Positions 8,895 to 19,418 of a stretch of DNA of 64,000 nt are shown here, in pieces. The position numbers and the translations under genes were made by a program. The stretch's first letter is position 1. Each line of letters opens with the position of its first letter. The stretch is from the NCBI GenBank assembly GCA_009701575.1, contig WLJX01000001.1:61844-125843 (forward strand), written 5' to 3'. The notes beneath the pieces are model-generated. The model saw only the letters and a list, made by a program, of their open reading frames with translations, was not told where the DNA came from and did no database searches. This stretch comes from Actinomycetota bacterium (GTDB lineage Bacteria; Actinomycetota; Actinomycetes; Nanopelagicales; Nanopelagicaceae).

Positions 8895-9892
8895 TTGAAT
8901 TTACCTGCCGCAACATTCTTATTGAACTCCGTATTCCAATTTGAGAATTCTGCGAAATCCTTGGTGAATCGAGTATCACCTGGAGCAACAGTAATGAAAT
9001 ACAGCCAATCCCCGCTTGCAGGTTTCAGGCTTGCAGTTATGGCATCGAGGCTAGGGTTAGAGATCGGTGTAGGCGGTAGACCGACATGCTTATAAGTGTT
9101 GTAGGGCGAATTTATTTTGGTCGCATTATTTGAGAGGGTAATTTTACCTCGTAAATTTGCCGCGTATTGAACCGTAGAATTCAATTGCAGTGCCATTCCA
9201 ATTTTAAGTCGGTTATAAATCACTCTTGCAACTTTAGAGAAATCCTTAGCATCACCTTCAACTTGGACCATCGATGCAATCGTTAGGACATCGAAGGGTT
9301 TGTATTTGTCGAAACCAGTATTTATCCCTGTTCCAAAGCTTTCAACTTTTGCCTTTTTTACCATAGTCTCTAGCGCATCAGAAAGAGATGTACCGGGTGC
9401 GAAAGAATAATGTGCCGGGAAGAGTGAGCCTTCCAATGATTTTGTGTTAGCGGGAAAGAGCGATTTAACAGTTGAGTAACCTGAATTGCTCTTTGAGATA
9501 TGGTCATTTCTCATTAAAAGATTCATCACATCAGCGAAGGTAGATCCCTCTTTAACTACCAGTAAGTTATTTAGCCGTTTTGAATCTAGGAGTTGCGAAA
9601 TTGCAACACTGGCTGGAATATGAAGTTCGATCGAATGCGATCCTGCACTTATCCCCTGAGCCTTTGGATCTCTTGTGAACTCTTCTACAAAACGTGATGC
9701 GCTCTTGATAACACCGAGTTTCTCCAAATTAGTCGCGATAGAACTTCCGAGTTCCCCGTCTGCGACTACAAAATCAATGAGCTCGCCAGGTTTGTTATCT
9801 GGAAAATCATTCTGTGGTCGAAATTGAAAAAGTCCAACGACTATTAATAGTCCAACTAGACCCATAGCTAAGAATTTAATTCTCGTATTCAT
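8891..9892 (-). CDS. mltG: Endolytic murein transglycosylase MltG (YceG-like)
   Basis: Membrane-anchored enzyme thought to cut nascent peptidoglycan glycan strands and terminate their elongation. 333 residues with one N-terminal membrane anchor (about residues 5-24), a short linker, a LysM-like region and the YceG catalytic domain. The active-site region reads ASMVQVEGDAKDFSKVARVIYNRL and then GMALQLNSTVQYA. The first of the two Glu seen in E. coli (EKE) is Gln here while the second Glu remains. It sits between ruvX and aroE with 4-nt overlaps, the usual actinobacterial order. Confidence 0.92.
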   Translation of the reverse strand: MNTRIKFLAMGLVGLLIVVGLFQFRPQNDFPDNKPGELIDFVVADGELGSSIATNLEKLGVIKSASRFVEEFTRDPKAQGISAGSHSIELHIPASVAISQLLDSKRLNNLLVVKEGSTFADVMNLLMRNDHISKSNSGYSTVKSLFPANTKSLEGSLFPAHYSFAPGTSLSDALETMVKKAKVESFGTGINTGFDKYKPFDVLTIASMVQVEGDAKDFSKVARVIYNRLKIGMALQLNSTVQYAANLRGKITLSNNATKINSPYNTYKHVGLPPTPISNPSLDAITASLKPASGDWLYFITVAPGDTRFTKDFAEFSNWNTEFNKNVAAGKFK

Positions 9893-10338
9893 GCTTCAAA
9901 ACTCTTGATTGGCGCGCCCTGAATACGTTCTTGATTTAGCGCGGACTCAAGAATTGCGACCGCCGCCATCGAATCAATCTCCCCTTTGGCCGATTTAGAA
10001 TTCAAACCAGCTTCACGAAGGGTACGGCTGGCAGAAACCGTGGTCATTCGTTCATCTATCAAGTAGATCGGGTTTCGCGTGATCTCGCTAATTAACGAAG
10101 CGAATTGAGTAACGCTCTCACTTTTAACACTCTCACTACCTGATAAATGCAGTGGAAATCCAATGGCAGAGTAAATTGGATCATATTGTTCAAAAAGTTC
10201 AACCAAATCAGTACGCAACTTGTCTGCAGAATTAGTAATGAAATCTAGTGGTGAGGCAAGTATTCCTGACGAGTCAGTAATAGCTACACCGATACGAACA
10301 TCACCGAAATCGAAGGCAATTCGTCGTCCCGGTCTCAT
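9889..10338 (-). CDS. ruvX: RuvX/YqgF-type Holliday junction resolvase-like nuclease
   Basis: RNase H-fold protein of 149 residues linked to pre-16S rRNA processing and/or Holliday junction cleavage. The first acidic motif is FDFGDVRIGVAITD; the second is YLIDERMTTVSA; the third acidic region is GEIDSMAAVAIL. The size fits the family. It directly abuts alaS (10338/10339) and overlaps mltG by 4 nt, giving alaS-ruvX-mltG-aroE as one operon. Confidence 0.93.
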   Translation of the reverse strand: MRPGRRIAFDFGDVRIGVAITDSSGILASPLDFITNSADKLRTDLVELFEQYDPIYSAIGFPLHLSGSESVKSESVTQFASLISEITRNPIYLIDERMTTVSASRTLREAGLNSKSAKGEIDSMAAVAILESALNQERIQGAPIKSFEA

Positions 10339-13035
10339 TTACTTACCCGCTGTTTGGCCTATTGACTTACTAATTGCGCTCAATGCGTTAGCAATCTCGG
10401 AATGGTTTGCGCCGCCGCCTTGTGCAAAATCATCTTTCCCGCCGCCGCCACCGCCAAGTATCTCTGAGCCCAACTTAACAAGCGCACCAGCTTTTATTCC
10501 CAACTTTATAGCGCTCGGAGAAACTGCAACAACAAGTGTTGATCTGTCGGATCCCTTAGATGCAAGAACCACAATTCCATCGGAAATTCGATTGCGTAAG
10601 TCTAGTGAGATAGTCCGGAGATCGTCACCGGAAATATTTGGTTCTAATTCTGCGCTGAGGACTTCAAAACCTCCAACTTTCGATGTGGATTTTAAGAGTT
10701 CCGAAGCTGTGGCCAGTATCTGTGCTGTCTTAAAAGTTGCCAGCTCTTTCTCGACACTCTTCAATCTATCTATTAAATCTGAAATCCTTGCGGGTAACTC
10801 TTCAATCCGCGCGCCCTTAATTATTTCGGTAAGTGAATTTAATAATAAGTGTTCGCGGGCTAGAAATCCGTAAGCGTCCCGACCAACTAAAGCTTCGACG
10901 CGACGAACTCCTGCGCCAATAGATGCTTCAGAGAGCAATTTCACTACTCCTAATTCACCAGATGATTTAACGTGCGTGCCGCCGCAAAGTTCATGGGCCC
11001 AATCACCAACGCTTACAACCCGAACTTGATCGCCATATTTTTCTCCGAAAAGCGCCATTGCGCCCATTGCCTTAGCTTCAGGCTGCGTCATTACCTTCGC
11101 TGTAACGCTTAAGTTATCCAACAATAAATTATTCACTCGTCCTTCTACCTCTTCTAAGACGCTCGCCGGTACTGCTCCCGTTGAAGGAAAATCAAATCTA
11201 AATCTCCCAGGTGAATTCTCTGAACCTGCTTGTGTTGCAGTCTCCCCAAGAATCTCACGGAAGGCTTTATGCACCATATGCGTTGCGGTATGAGCTCTAG
11301 AAATTGCTAAGCGTCTTTCGATATCAATTGTTGCGATGGCACCGCTCTTGGTATCAATCGCCCCAGAAATCACTTGTCCTCTGTGAATATATAAACCAGG
11401 TACAGGTGTTTGAACATCATCAATTTCGACAACTGCACCATTGGAAAGTGTTATCAAACCACCGTCCGGTAATTGTCCGCCACCTTCTGCATAAAACGGA
11501 GTGCGATCCAAAATAAGCTCAACATCGGTATTTATGTCAGCTTCCTGTACGGACTTACCGTCGACCATTATTGCTGCAATTTTTGACTCGCTGCTCGTCT
11601 CGGTATATCCCGTGAACTTCGTAGCACCACTCGCATCAAGAATTTTTCGATATTCACTGACATCGGTGTGGCCAGTTTTCTTTGTACGCGCATCAGCTTT
11701 CGCGCGATCTTTCTGTTCCTTCATCAATTTCCGGAAACCTTCTTCATCTACAGAAAGGCCGGCTTCACTTGCCATCTCTAAGGTGAGATCAAATGGGAAG
11801 CCATAGGTATCGTGCAATTTAAACACCGTATCGCCATCCAACTTTGTAGATTTTGACTTCTTTACACTTCCTGCAGCAACATCAAATATTTGGGTACCAC
11901 TTTTGAGAGTCGTAAGGAAAGATTCTTCTTCGTTAACCGTAACGGCAGTGATACGTTCTTTACTCTCAACCAATTCTGGATATTGCGTTCCCATTGCCCC
12001 AATCGCAGCTGCAACCAATTCACGAGAGGTTGGGTCGCCTGCGCCAAGAATTCGCATATTTCTTATTATGCGACGCATCATGCGACGGAGAACATATCCT
12101 CGCCCTTCATTCCCCGGTAGAACGCCATCACCAATCAACATCATTGAAGTTCGCGCATGGTCGGCAATAACTCGAAGTGCGACATCGCTCTTCTCATTTG
12201 CCCCATATTTAACGCCCGTTAATTCGGATGCGACGCTCAAAATCTGCATCGTGGTATCGATTTCATAAATATTTTCCACGCCCTGAAGCAGCGCAGCCAT
12301 TCGCTCTAAGCCCAACCCGGTATCAATGCTTTTTGCAGGAAGTTCACCGAGAATGGGGAAATCATCTTTACCAGAACCAGGACCACGCATATTCTGCATG
12401 AAAACTAAATTCCAAACCTCTAAGTATCGATCTTCATCTGCAATTGGTCCGCCATCGCGACCATATTCTGGACCCCGGTCATAATAAATTTCGGAGCAAG
12501 GCCCGCAAGGTCCTGGAACTCCCATTGACCAAAAATTATCTTCCATTCCGCGACGTTGAATGCGTTCTTTTGGAATACCAATCTTCTTATGCCAAATATC
12601 AGCAGCTTCATCATCGTTTTGAAACACGGTAACCCAGAGTTTCTCTTCCGGAAATCCATATCCACCATCGGCTACCGGTTTAGTTAACAACTCCCAGGCA
12701 AGAGCGATTGCTCCCTCTTTAAAGTAATCGCCAAAGGAGAAATTTCCACACATTTGGAAGAAAGAGGCATGTCTAGTTGTTTTTCCTACTTCATCGATAT
12801 CTAAAGTTCGAACACACTTTTGGACCGAGGTTGCCCTCGCATATGGCGGCGTAATCTCGCCGAGAAAAAATGGTTTAAATGGCACCATTCCCGCATTAAC
12901 TAGAAGAAGGTTTGGATCGTCTGCAATTAAAGAGGCCGATGGCACAACTGTGTGTTTTAGACCTTGGCTATTTCCAGATTCGAAAAAATTGAGCCAACGA
13001 GTTCTTATCTCAGCGGAATTCACGCGACTACTCAA
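10339..13035 (-). CDS. alaS: Alanyl-tRNA synthetase
   Basis: Charges tRNA-Ala and edits mischarged Ser/Gly. The 898-residue length is complete. The class II catalytic core is at the N-terminus ([25 protein letters not shown]). The editing domain has the zinc motif HTATHMVH and CGGTHV. The C-terminal C-Ala domain ends in a glycine-rich stretch [15 protein letters not shown]. The start overlaps the upstream DUF948 gene by 8 nt, so expression probably begins at the leaderless promoter of that gene. Confidence 0.98.
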   Translation of the reverse strand: MSSRVNSAEIRTRWLNFFESGNSQGLKHTVVPSASLIADDPNLLLVNAGMVPFKPFFLGEITPPYARATSVQKCVRTLDIDEVGKTTRHASFFQMCGNFSFGDYFKEGAIALAWELLTKPVADGGYGFPEEKLWVTVFQNDDEAADIWHKKIGIPKERIQRRGMEDNFWSMGVPGPCGPCSEIYYDRGPEYGRDGGPIADEDRYLEVWNLVFMQNMRGPGSGKDDFPILGELPAKSIDTGLGLERMAALLQGVENIYEIDTTMQILSVASELTGVKYGANEKSDVALRVIADHARTSMMLIGDGVLPGNEGRGYVLRRMMRRIIRNMRILGAGDPTSRELVAAAIGAMGTQYPELVESKERITAVTVNEEESFLTTLKSGTQIFDVAAGSVKKSKSTKLDGDTVFKLHDTYGFPFDLTLEMASEAGLSVDEEGFRKLMKEQKDRAKADARTKKTGHTDVSEYRKILDASGATKFTGYTETSSESKIAAIMVDGKSVQEADINTDVELILDRTPFYAEGGGQLPDGGLITLSNGAVVEIDDVQTPVPGLYIHRGQVISGAIDTKSGAIATIDIERRLAISRAHTATHMVHKAFREILGETATQAGSENSPGRFRFDFPSTGAVPASVLEEVEGRVNNLLLDNLSVTAKVMTQPEAKAMGAMALFGEKYGDQVRVVSVGDWAHELCGGTHVKSSGELGVVKLLSEASIGAGVRRVEALVGRDAYGFLAREHLLLNSLTEIIKGARIEELPARISDLIDRLKSVEKELATFKTAQILATASELLKSTSKVGGFEVLSAELEPNISGDDLRTISLDLRNRISDGIVVLASKGSDRSTLVVAVSPSAIKLGIKAGALVKLGSEILGGGGGGKDDFAQGGGANHSEIANALSAISKSIGQTAGK

Positions 13036-13423
13036 ACTCCTCGTCGGGCGCGTTCTGTTTGCTCTTCTTTTTCTTCTTAGCTCCTGAATCCTTTTTCAAC
13101 TTAGAGACCGCAAGCAGAGCCCCCGCTGCGTTCATTGCCATTTTATTCTTATCCAAGAAACCTTCAGTTGTATCTGAAATCTTCGTTGTAAGACCTTCGA
13201 CAGTCTTCGTAACCTTATTAATACTTTGGAGAGGTCCATTAATTAATTCAACGGTTAACGTCACCTCTTCTAAAAGAGGTGTGACTTCTGCGGTTAAATC
13301 AGTTATCGCGGCTCCGGCTTGATCTACTAACTTACCGACACGAATAACGGCATAACCGAGTGCCAGCGCAATCACGAGAAGCGAAATCGCTGCGATTATT
13401 GTTGCAATTCCACCTGGACCCAT
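13028..13423 (-). CDS. DUF948 membrane-anchored protein
   Basis: 131 residues with one N-terminal membrane segment (about residues 6-27), then an alpha-helical, coiled-coil-like stretch and a Lys-rich, acidic tail (KKKKKSKQ...DEEFE). This is the DUF948 pattern; in Actinobacteria such a gene commonly precedes alaS. Function is not established. It overlaps alaS by 8 nt. Its ATG has no SD but is preceded by a leaderless -10 (TAGGCT plus 6 nt), so it is probably the promoter-proximal gene of the alaS-ruvX-mltG-aroE operon. Confidence 0.8.
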   Translation of the reverse strand: MGPGGIATIIAAISLLVIALALGYAVIRVGKLVDQAGAAITDLTAEVTPLLEEVTLTVELINGPLQSINKVTKTVEGLTTKISDTTEGFLDKNKMAMNAAGALLAVSKLKKDSGAKKKKKSKQNAPDEEFE

Positions 13424-13435
13424 GGTTCAAGCCTA
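13424..13435 (-). promoter_or_regulatory. Leaderless -10 element before the DUF948-alaS operon
   Basis: TAGGCT (13435-13430, minus strand), six bases TGAACC, then the ATG at 13423. Same architecture as the other leaderless sites. No convincing -35 is visible. Confidence 0.55.
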
Positions 13436-13448
13436 CCCGATGGCGGAC

Positions 13449-15707
13449 TTAAGAGGCTTCAAATACTGGGATAGGAAGATCAGGGCGTTCGTGTTTTTGA
13501 TGAGCGACAACGGCCGCTAAATGATAATTCCAAATCAAATCTAGATTTCCTTGAACTGCGTAAGGTCGACCATCTACAAGCGGCCCCTTCTCGCCGTTCA
13601 TCACGGCAATAACATCATCACCGGAAATAGTTTTATAAGTTTCTAGGGCATGCGCTAGCGCAAGTACTTTGAACTTATTCTCACTCAAAATTTCTTCAGC
13701 GCGAATCAGCAAGGATGAAAGGTTGTTTTCAATTCGATCCCCAAGAGCCATTCTTAAATCTTTTGTAGTGTCATCTTTACCGCGGTTTCCTCCTGGGGCG
13801 CCTACCTCGTTACGACGATTGGAAGCGTGTGACGAAATTGTGGAACCCATCCCCCAATGACCTTCCATAAAACTAGCAATAGTAGTTGCGCTCTCTAGAT
13901 CTCCTGAAACTCCTGAAGAGTTATCTCCAGCGAAGAACATCCGTTCACCAGCAAGTGAGGCGACTGAAACTAAAATATCGGCTTCATATTCCGTACGCCA
14001 TCTCGTGAATTGATCATCCGGCGGGATGCTTGCAACCATGCCGAGATAATCCGAACCTTTTTCAATAGTGGCTAGGTCGATTGCCATATGTTGTCTAACT
14101 AAATGCGCCATCACTCCGTGACACGCTTCATGGACAGCAACGGCATGACGTTCACGTTCAATATATTCAACATCTTCCGCCGGCCCTAAATCCTTCAACT
14201 GCTTAGCTTTGATTACATCGCTCAAAGTAATAGAGGTTCGATCATTTCTAATTGCCATGATTAGCGCTTCATTAATTGTGTCTTTGATGATTGCGCCCGT
14301 TGCATATGGTGTGATGATCGCCAATTTATCAATCTCTTCAGCAGTCAAGGAATGCGAAACTTTTGCTAAATAACCCTCGTAAGTTCTAATTCTTCCAGCC
14401 TTGCTTGGATAACCGACTCGATACATTCGATCTATTCGACCAGGACGCAAGAGCGCTTCGTCGAGAGCTTCGGGCATGTTTGTAGCCATCACAACCAGAA
14501 TTCGATACTTCGGTGGATTCTTAGGTCGCATTCCGAGTGCTCGACGAACTACCCGATTAATAAATCCTCTAGGTTTCTTCAACCCGGAAAGTTCGGTCAA
14601 GAGTGCTTGTAGCGTTCCACTTCCCCCACCGCCACCACCTGCGCCGCCCATGACAAATTGATTGCTTGTTAATGCAGCGTTAGTTACAAGTGATTTACCT
14701 GGATCAGATAAATAGTTTCCACCATTACATGGCGTACCAAAAATGCTCTTACTATTTTCATTTGTATACATCTGAGGTCGACTAATGCCTCGGTTGCCCA
14801 AAGAATCCGCCTCGTCGAAAAAGACGACAACACCGCCGTATCGCAACGCAAGCTTTCGTAATTTTCTAAACAGACTCTTCACTTTAAGAATGCCAACACC
14901 CATAAACATATTTGTGAAGGCGCCTGGGTCAACAAAAACAAAGGGCTTTCCGGTTTCACCAGCCATTGATTCGGCCATAAGTGTTTTTCCAGTGCCTGGA
15001 GGTCCCCAGAGGAGGATTCCACCCGGAACATATCCACCATGCTTTTCAATTAGTTCAGGAGTTTCAAGGAAGAGAAGATTCTCGCGAATTCGATTAAGAA
15101 CGTGATCTTGTCCCCAAACATCAGAGAATCTGGTGCGAATGTCATCCGGGAAGTAAGTATCAACTCCACCTCGACTCAAGAACCAGAAGATCGCGCCAAA
15201 TTGAATAATTACGAAGAAAACCGCGAAGAGAAGTTGTCCAAGCATTGGAAGCGCAGACCATAAAGCTTTGGGAGCGAAAAACAGGGCGCGAACTGGAGTC
15301 TCTTTATAAATAGCCCCGAGAACCACTGATAGCAAGGCGACGAAAATTAGCCACTTAATTACTCTTCCTAATCTGAAGCGGTTCCAGTCACTTAGCTTAT
15401 GGAGAATTCGATCTACAAAGGCAAAGTATTTAACCCAAATACCGTGATACGGCGCAAGTAATTCAGCAAGCGCAAAGTGAATCTGCCTAACAACTTCAAC
15501 AGCAACAAGAACTAAAAGCCAAGACTTGGTATTAGCCGTTCTTGAAAGCGCATCACTAAAAGAGAGAAGTGGGTTGTCTGCCATATTGGCCCAAGCTAAA
15601 ACAAAAAAGACAATCGCAAAGAGCATTAAGAACTTAGCCCGGTCGTAAATTGATAGATGGATTCGAGTGCTTCTATCCGTGTCTCGGGGCCGGCTTTGTA
15701 CGCTCAT
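13449..15707 (-). CDS. Divergent FtsH-like membrane AAA+ metalloprotease
   Basis: A 752-residue membrane ATPase-protease related to FtsH but not canonical. About four hydrophobic segments lie in the first 180 residues (near 26-42, 62-80, 117-134 and 157-178), where FtsH has two and a periplasmic domain. Walker A GPPGTGKT is at 235-242, Walker B VVVFFDEAD at 293-301 and the second region of homology MATNMPEALDEALLRPGRIDR at about 407-427 with both Arg fingers. The zinc motif HEACH is at 526-530 and a third-ligand-like Asp lies in SGDLESAT (603). Between Walker B and the second region there are about 105 residues rather than about 45, including a poly-Gly tract (GGAGGGGGG). It overlaps an upstream lipoprotein gene by 4 nt. 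All catalytic residues look intact; its substrate is unknown. Confidence 0.82.
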   Translation of the reverse strand: MSVQSRPRDTDRSTRIHLSIYDRAKFLMLFAIVFFVLAWANMADNPLLSFSDALSRTANTKSWLLVLVAVEVVRQIHFALAELLAPYHGIWVKYFAFVDRILHKLSDWNRFRLGRVIKWLIFVALLSVVLGAIYKETPVRALFFAPKALWSALPMLGQLLFAVFFVIIQFGAIFWFLSRGGVDTYFPDDIRTRFSDVWGQDHVLNRIRENLLFLETPELIEKHGGYVPGGILLWGPPGTGKTLMAESMAGETGKPFVFVDPGAFTNMFMGVGILKVKSLFRKLRKLALRYGGVVVFFDEADSLGNRGISRPQMYTNENSKSIFGTPCNGGNYLSDPGKSLVTNAALTSNQFVMGGAGGGGGGSGTLQALLTELSGLKKPRGFINRVVRRALGMRPKNPPKYRILVVMATNMPEALDEALLRPGRIDRMYRVGYPSKAGRIRTYEGYLAKVSHSLTAEEIDKLAIITPYATGAIIKDTINEALIMAIRNDRTSITLSDVIKAKQLKDLGPAEDVEYIERERHAVAVHEACHGVMAHLVRQHMAIDLATIEKGSDYLGMVASIPPDDQFTRWRTEYEADILVSVASLAGERMFFAGDNSSGVSGDLESATTIASFMEGHWGMGSTISSHASNRRNEVGAPGGNRGKDDTTKDLRMALGDRIENNLSSLLIRAEEILSENKFKVLALAHALETYKTISGDDVIAVMNGEKGPLVDGRPYAVQGNLDLIWNYHLAAVVAHQKHERPDLPIPVFEAS

Positions 15708-16363
15708 TTATTGCCTCTCACTGTAAACGAATCACCAATTGCTTGAAGTTCTGGGCCATGCTTCTTGTAGTACTCCGTCGGAGCGCGAATTAAAAGAACA
15801 TATATTCGTGACCGATCATCAGAAACTAGCGCAGTTTGATCTACGGTTTCAGAGATGCCTGATGGATCCCCAAAGGTAAAAATGGTCCGAACTCCCCTAG
15901 CAATTTTCTCAACTCGTTCATAATCGTCGTGTAAAACGAATTTAGTATTTGCTTTCTCTGGGTCTTTAAGCCACGTCGTAATAGGAAGAATTAGGTTTCG
16001 CAGCGAATTGTAAGAAATCGAATTTAAATCATCATAATTTAGATCGCGCACACGAACATAAACGACTGCGCCTTTTGGGGCCTCTAGACTAAAAATAGAT
16101 GAAGGAATCGTTTCAGGGTATGTTGTATATGCTTCCTGCCAAATCACGCTAGCAAGTCTCTCAGCAGCACCTTCGGCAGTTGATTTAGCCTCGGCGCTAT
16201 TTAGTTGCTTTGTAGAAATCTTATGCCAGCCATTTGGTACGGCTACATAGACGCCGCTGGATTTATCAGCTGCATAAATCTGCGATTGCGAGCAGCTAGT
16301 GAGACCAAAAAGTGAAATTGCCATCAGCGTTCCGAGAGCGAATCGCTTCGACAATTTTTGCAT
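15704..16363 (-). CDS. Lipoprotein, possible LpqN/PsbP-like fold, partner of the FtsH-like protease
   Basis: 219 residues with a lipoprotein signal: basic start MQKLSKR, hydrophobic core, lipobox LTSC (Cys24). The mature part begins near VAVPNGWHKIS and ends EYYKKHGPELQAIGDSFTV, an arrangement reminiscent of the PsbP/Mog1/LpqN fold in which a late helix precedes a terminal SF strand; that assignment is a guess from pattern only. It overlaps the protease gene by 4 nt, so the two are made together. A TAGAGT hexamer sits 5 nt upstream of the ATG, possibly another leaderless promoter. It may be a substrate or an adaptor of the protease. Confidence 0.65.
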   Translation of the reverse strand: MQKLSKRFALGTLMAISLFGLTSCSQSQIYAADKSSGVYVAVPNGWHKISTKQLNSAEAKSTAEGAAERLASVIWQEAYTTYPETIPSSIFSLEAPKGAVVYVRVRDLNYDDLNSISYNSLRNLILPITTWLKDPEKANTKFVLHDDYERVEKIARGVRTIFTFGDPSGISETVDQTALVSDDRSRIYVLLIRAPTEYYKKHGPELQAIGDSFTVRGNK

Positions 16364-16371
16364 ACGGCACT

Positions 16372-18132
16372 CTATCCCTGAGGCTTCTTTTCTGCCACGT
16401 GATCTACGCCGGCCTCTTTACGCTGTGGGGCCGTAATGGGTGTTGGCGCACCAGTGAGTGGATCTCCACCACTTGCGGTTTTAGGAAAGGCGATTACTTC
16501 ACGAATAGATTCCGCGCCAACCAATAGCGCACAAAGACGATCAAGTCCTAGCGCGATTCCACCGTGTGGAGGTGGGCCGTAATTAAAAGCTTCTAGTAAG
16601 AAACCAAATTTGCTTTCAGCTTCCTCTTTCGAAAGACCTATTGTTTCGAATACACGCGCTTGCATCTTTCGGTCATGGATACGAATTGAACCGCCACCAA
16701 TTTCATTTCCATTCAAGACTATGTCGTAAGCATAAGCAAGTGCGTTCGCTGGATCTTTATCAAAGGTATCTGCAAATTCTGGCTTCGGTCCAGTAAATGG
16801 ATGATGTACCGCGGTCCAACCACTATTTGAATCGGCGCTATCAATTTGCTCAAACATAGGTGCATCAACAATCCACAAGAAATTCCAAGATTTTTCATTG
16901 ATCAAGTTGCAACGTTTGCCGATTTCGAGTCGCACAGCACCGAGCAAGTTAAGAGATGAAATTCGGTCGCCAGCAGCAAAAAATATGGCATCTCCTGGCT
17001 TCGCCCCAACATGTCCAACAATTCCTGCAGCTTCCTTTTCTGAAAGATTTTTTGCTACGGGACCGCCAAGCACACCATCAGTACCGACCAAGATATACGC
17101 GAGACCTTTTGCGCCGCGAGCTTTTGCCCAATCTTGCCACGCATCTAATTCGCGTCTTGGAGAATCGGCGCCACCAGGCATGACAACGGCTCCTACATAA
17201 GGAGACTGGAAAACTCTAAATGTTGTGTCTGCATAGAAATCAGTGCAGTCAATTAGTTCATTTGCAAAACGTAAATCTGGTTTGTCAGAACCATATCGAC
17301 GCATAGCTTCCCAATAGGTCATTCTCGGGATCGGTAACGGAATATCGAAATCAACAACCTTCTTAAATACTCTAGATAAAATCTCCTCCGCTACTTGCAG
17401 AATGTCCTCTTGGTCAACAAATGACATTTCAATATCCAATTGCGTGAATTCAGGTTGACGATCTGCTCGAAAATCCTCATCACGGAAACAGCGTGCGATT
17501 TGGTAATAGCGTTCCATGCCTGCAACCATCAACAATTGTTTGAAGAGTTGTGGAGATTGAGGAAGTGCATACCAAGAGCCAGGTTGAAGTCGAACCGGGA
17601 CTAAGAAATCGCGCGCACCTTCAGGGGTAGAGCGCGTTAAATATGGAGTTTCTATCTCTAAGAAATTTTCATCATCCATAACGGTTCTAATTACCGATGT
17701 CACCTTCGAACGGATTCGAAGGTTCTTTGCTGGGCCTTCTCTACGTAGATCCAAATATCGATACTTCAAACGTACTTCTTCGCTGATTGTGTTTAGGTCT
17801 CCACTATCAACTGGAAACGGAAGAGCGGCCGCTTCGCTAAGAACTTCGAGCTCCTCGCAAACAACTTCAATTTCGCCAGTTGGAATATTTGCATTTTCAT
17901 TACCGGCGGGACGGATTCGAACTGTGCCCGTAATCAAAACACACCACTCAGCGCGTAAAGAACCTGCTAAAGCTTCATCGTTAATCACAACTTGCGATGC
18001 ACCGGATGAATCACGGAGATCGATAAAAGCTACACCACCATGATCCCGGCGTCTTGCTACCCAACCAGCGAGAACAACTTTCGATCCCACATCGCTCTTT
18101 CGCAATGAACCTGCAGTGTGCGTTCTTATCAT
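16372..18132 (-). CDS. aspS: Aspartyl-tRNA synthetase
   Basis: Class IIb synthetase of 586 residues. The N-terminal OB fold (anticodon binding) is followed by motif 2 [20 protein letters not shown], a bacterial GAD insertion domain and motif 3 [10 protein letters not shown]. Whether it is discriminating or also makes Asp-tRNA-Asn depends on a gatCAB operon elsewhere. The ATG at 18132 is preceded by GGAG at about 11 nt. It lies downstream of hisS (gap 23 nt), the usual hisS-aspS order. Confidence 0.97.
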   Translation of the reverse strand: MIRTHTAGSLRKSDVGSKVVLAGWVARRRDHGGVAFIDLRDSSGASQVVINDEALAGSLRAEWCVLITGTVRIRPAGNENANIPTGEIEVVCEELEVLSEAAALPFPVDSGDLNTISEEVRLKYRYLDLRREGPAKNLRIRSKVTSVIRTVMDDENFLEIETPYLTRSTPEGARDFLVPVRLQPGSWYALPQSPQLFKQLLMVAGMERYYQIARCFRDEDFRADRQPEFTQLDIEMSFVDQEDILQVAEEILSRVFKKVVDFDIPLPIPRMTYWEAMRRYGSDKPDLRFANELIDCTDFYADTTFRVFQSPYVGAVVMPGGADSPRRELDAWQDWAKARGAKGLAYILVGTDGVLGGPVAKNLSEKEAAGIVGHVGAKPGDAIFFAAGDRISSLNLLGAVRLEIGKRCNLINEKSWNFLWIVDAPMFEQIDSADSNSGWTAVHHPFTGPKPEFADTFDKDPANALAYAYDIVLNGNEIGGGSIRIHDRKMQARVFETIGLSKEEAESKFGFLLEAFNYGPPPHGGIALGLDRLCALLVGAESIREVIAFPKTASGGDPLTGAPTPITAPQRKEAGVDHVAEKKPQG

Positions 18133-18155
18133 CTTAAATGCGCTCCGATAATTGC

Positions 18156-19418
18156 TTAGTTGGATTTAAATTCAGTAGCCAAGGAGTTGATTCTAACTTC
18201 TTTTGACTCCCCTGAATCCATGTTTTTAATTGCTACCGACCCCGATTTGATTTCATCAGAACCAATTACCGCACTGAATTTGGCACCACTCTTATCAGCC
18301 GATTTCATAGCCCCCTTTAGGGCACGATCGCCATAGGCCATGTCGCAGGAAATACCAGAATTACGAAGTTCATTAACAAGGTTTGAAACGTAGCCCTTTT
18401 CTTCCGCAGTTAATGCGATTATGAAAAGGTCCAATTGTGGGTTGTTTACTGACGAATCAAATATTCCCTCAGCCTCACATGCAAGCAGAATCCGATCAAC
18501 GCCAAGTCCAAACCCGATTCCAGATAAATCATTGCCGCCAAGCTCTGCCATTAATCCGTCGTATCGCCCACCTCCACCGATTCCGGATTGCGCGCCCAAC
18601 TTATCGCTAACAAATTCGAAGGTAGTTCCGGTGTAGTAATCAAGCCCACGAACCATTCTTGGGTTAATTGTGAATTCGATCTTTGCGTCTTGCAATAACT
18701 CTTGCACTCTTTGGAAATTAACTCTACTTTCTTCCGATAAATAATCCAGTAGAAGCGGCGCCTTAGCCATCGCCTCTTGTACTTCAGGCCGCTTATCATC
18801 GAATAGGCGCAGCGGATTTAGCCCAGCTTTTTTGACAGTCGCCTCATCCAAATTCAATTTCGAAATGTAGGCGACTAAATCTTTCCGATGACTGGCTCGA
18901 CTCTTTGCATCACCTAATGACGTAATATCTAACCGATAAGATTTCAGCCCTAACTTCTTAAATGCCCGATCCGCTACAGCGATCACTTCGAAATCAATTT
19001 CTGGATCGTTCAATCCAATAGCTTCAATTCCAACTTGATAGAACTGACGGTATCTACCAGCTTGTGGCCGTTCGGCACGGAAGTAAGCACCGGAATACCA
19101 AACCTTTAGCGGAAGAGTTAATTTATCTAAGTTATGTTCTATGACGCTGCGCATAACGCCAGCGGTTCCTTCTGGGCGAAGCGTTATTGAGCGACCACCG
19201 CGATCTTCAAAGGTATACATCTCTTTTGAAACCACATCGGTAGATTCGCCAACACCACGTATAAATAATTCAGTATCTTCAAATACGGGTAACTCCATAA
19301 GTTGATAGCCAGATATCTTCGCTGATTCAATCAATGTCTCGCGTACAAATTCGAAATACTGGGAGCGCGGAGGAAAATATTCACTCACGCCTTTAGGGGC
19401 CTGTAACTCTCGCATCAC
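18156..19418 (-). CDS. hisS: Histidyl-tRNA synthetase
   Basis: Class II synthetase of 420 residues. Visible motifs are [11 protein letters not shown] at the N-terminus, [13 protein letters not shown] (motif 2 region), [10 protein letters not shown] and the His-specific [13 protein letters not shown]. The C-terminal anticodon-binding domain follows. The start may be GTG 19418 or the adjacent ATG 19415; a purine-rich AGGACGGGGGGAG stretch precedes both, and both overlap the TGA of the upstream hydrolase gene, so translation is coupled. Confidence 0.96.
   Translation of the reverse strand: MMRELQAPKGVSEYFPPRSQYFEFVRETLIESAKISGYQLMELPVFEDTELFIRGVGESTDVVSKEMYTFEDRGGRSITLRPEGTAGVMRSVIEHNLDKLTLPLKVWYSGAYFRAERPQAGRYRQFYQVGIEAIGLNDPEIDFEVIAVADRAFKKLGLKSYRLDITSLGDAKSRASHRKDLVAYISKLNLDEATVKKAGLNPLRLFDDKRPEVQEAMAKAPLLLDYLSEESRVNFQRVQELLQDAKIEFTINPRMVRGLDYYTGTTFEFVSDKLGAQSGIGGGGRYDGLMAELGGNDLSGIGFGLGVDRILLACEAEGIFDSSVNNPQLDLFIIALTAEEKGYVSNLVNELRNSGISCDMAYGDRALKGAMKSADKSGAKFSAVIGSDEIKSGSVAIKNMDSGESKEVRINSLATEFKSN

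Noticed and set aside
10220-10873. 217-residue plus-strand ORF opposite alaS
   Set aside because: Antisense shadow of the alaS coding frame; low-complexity Ser/Pro/Ile composition and no recognisable domain or RBS.
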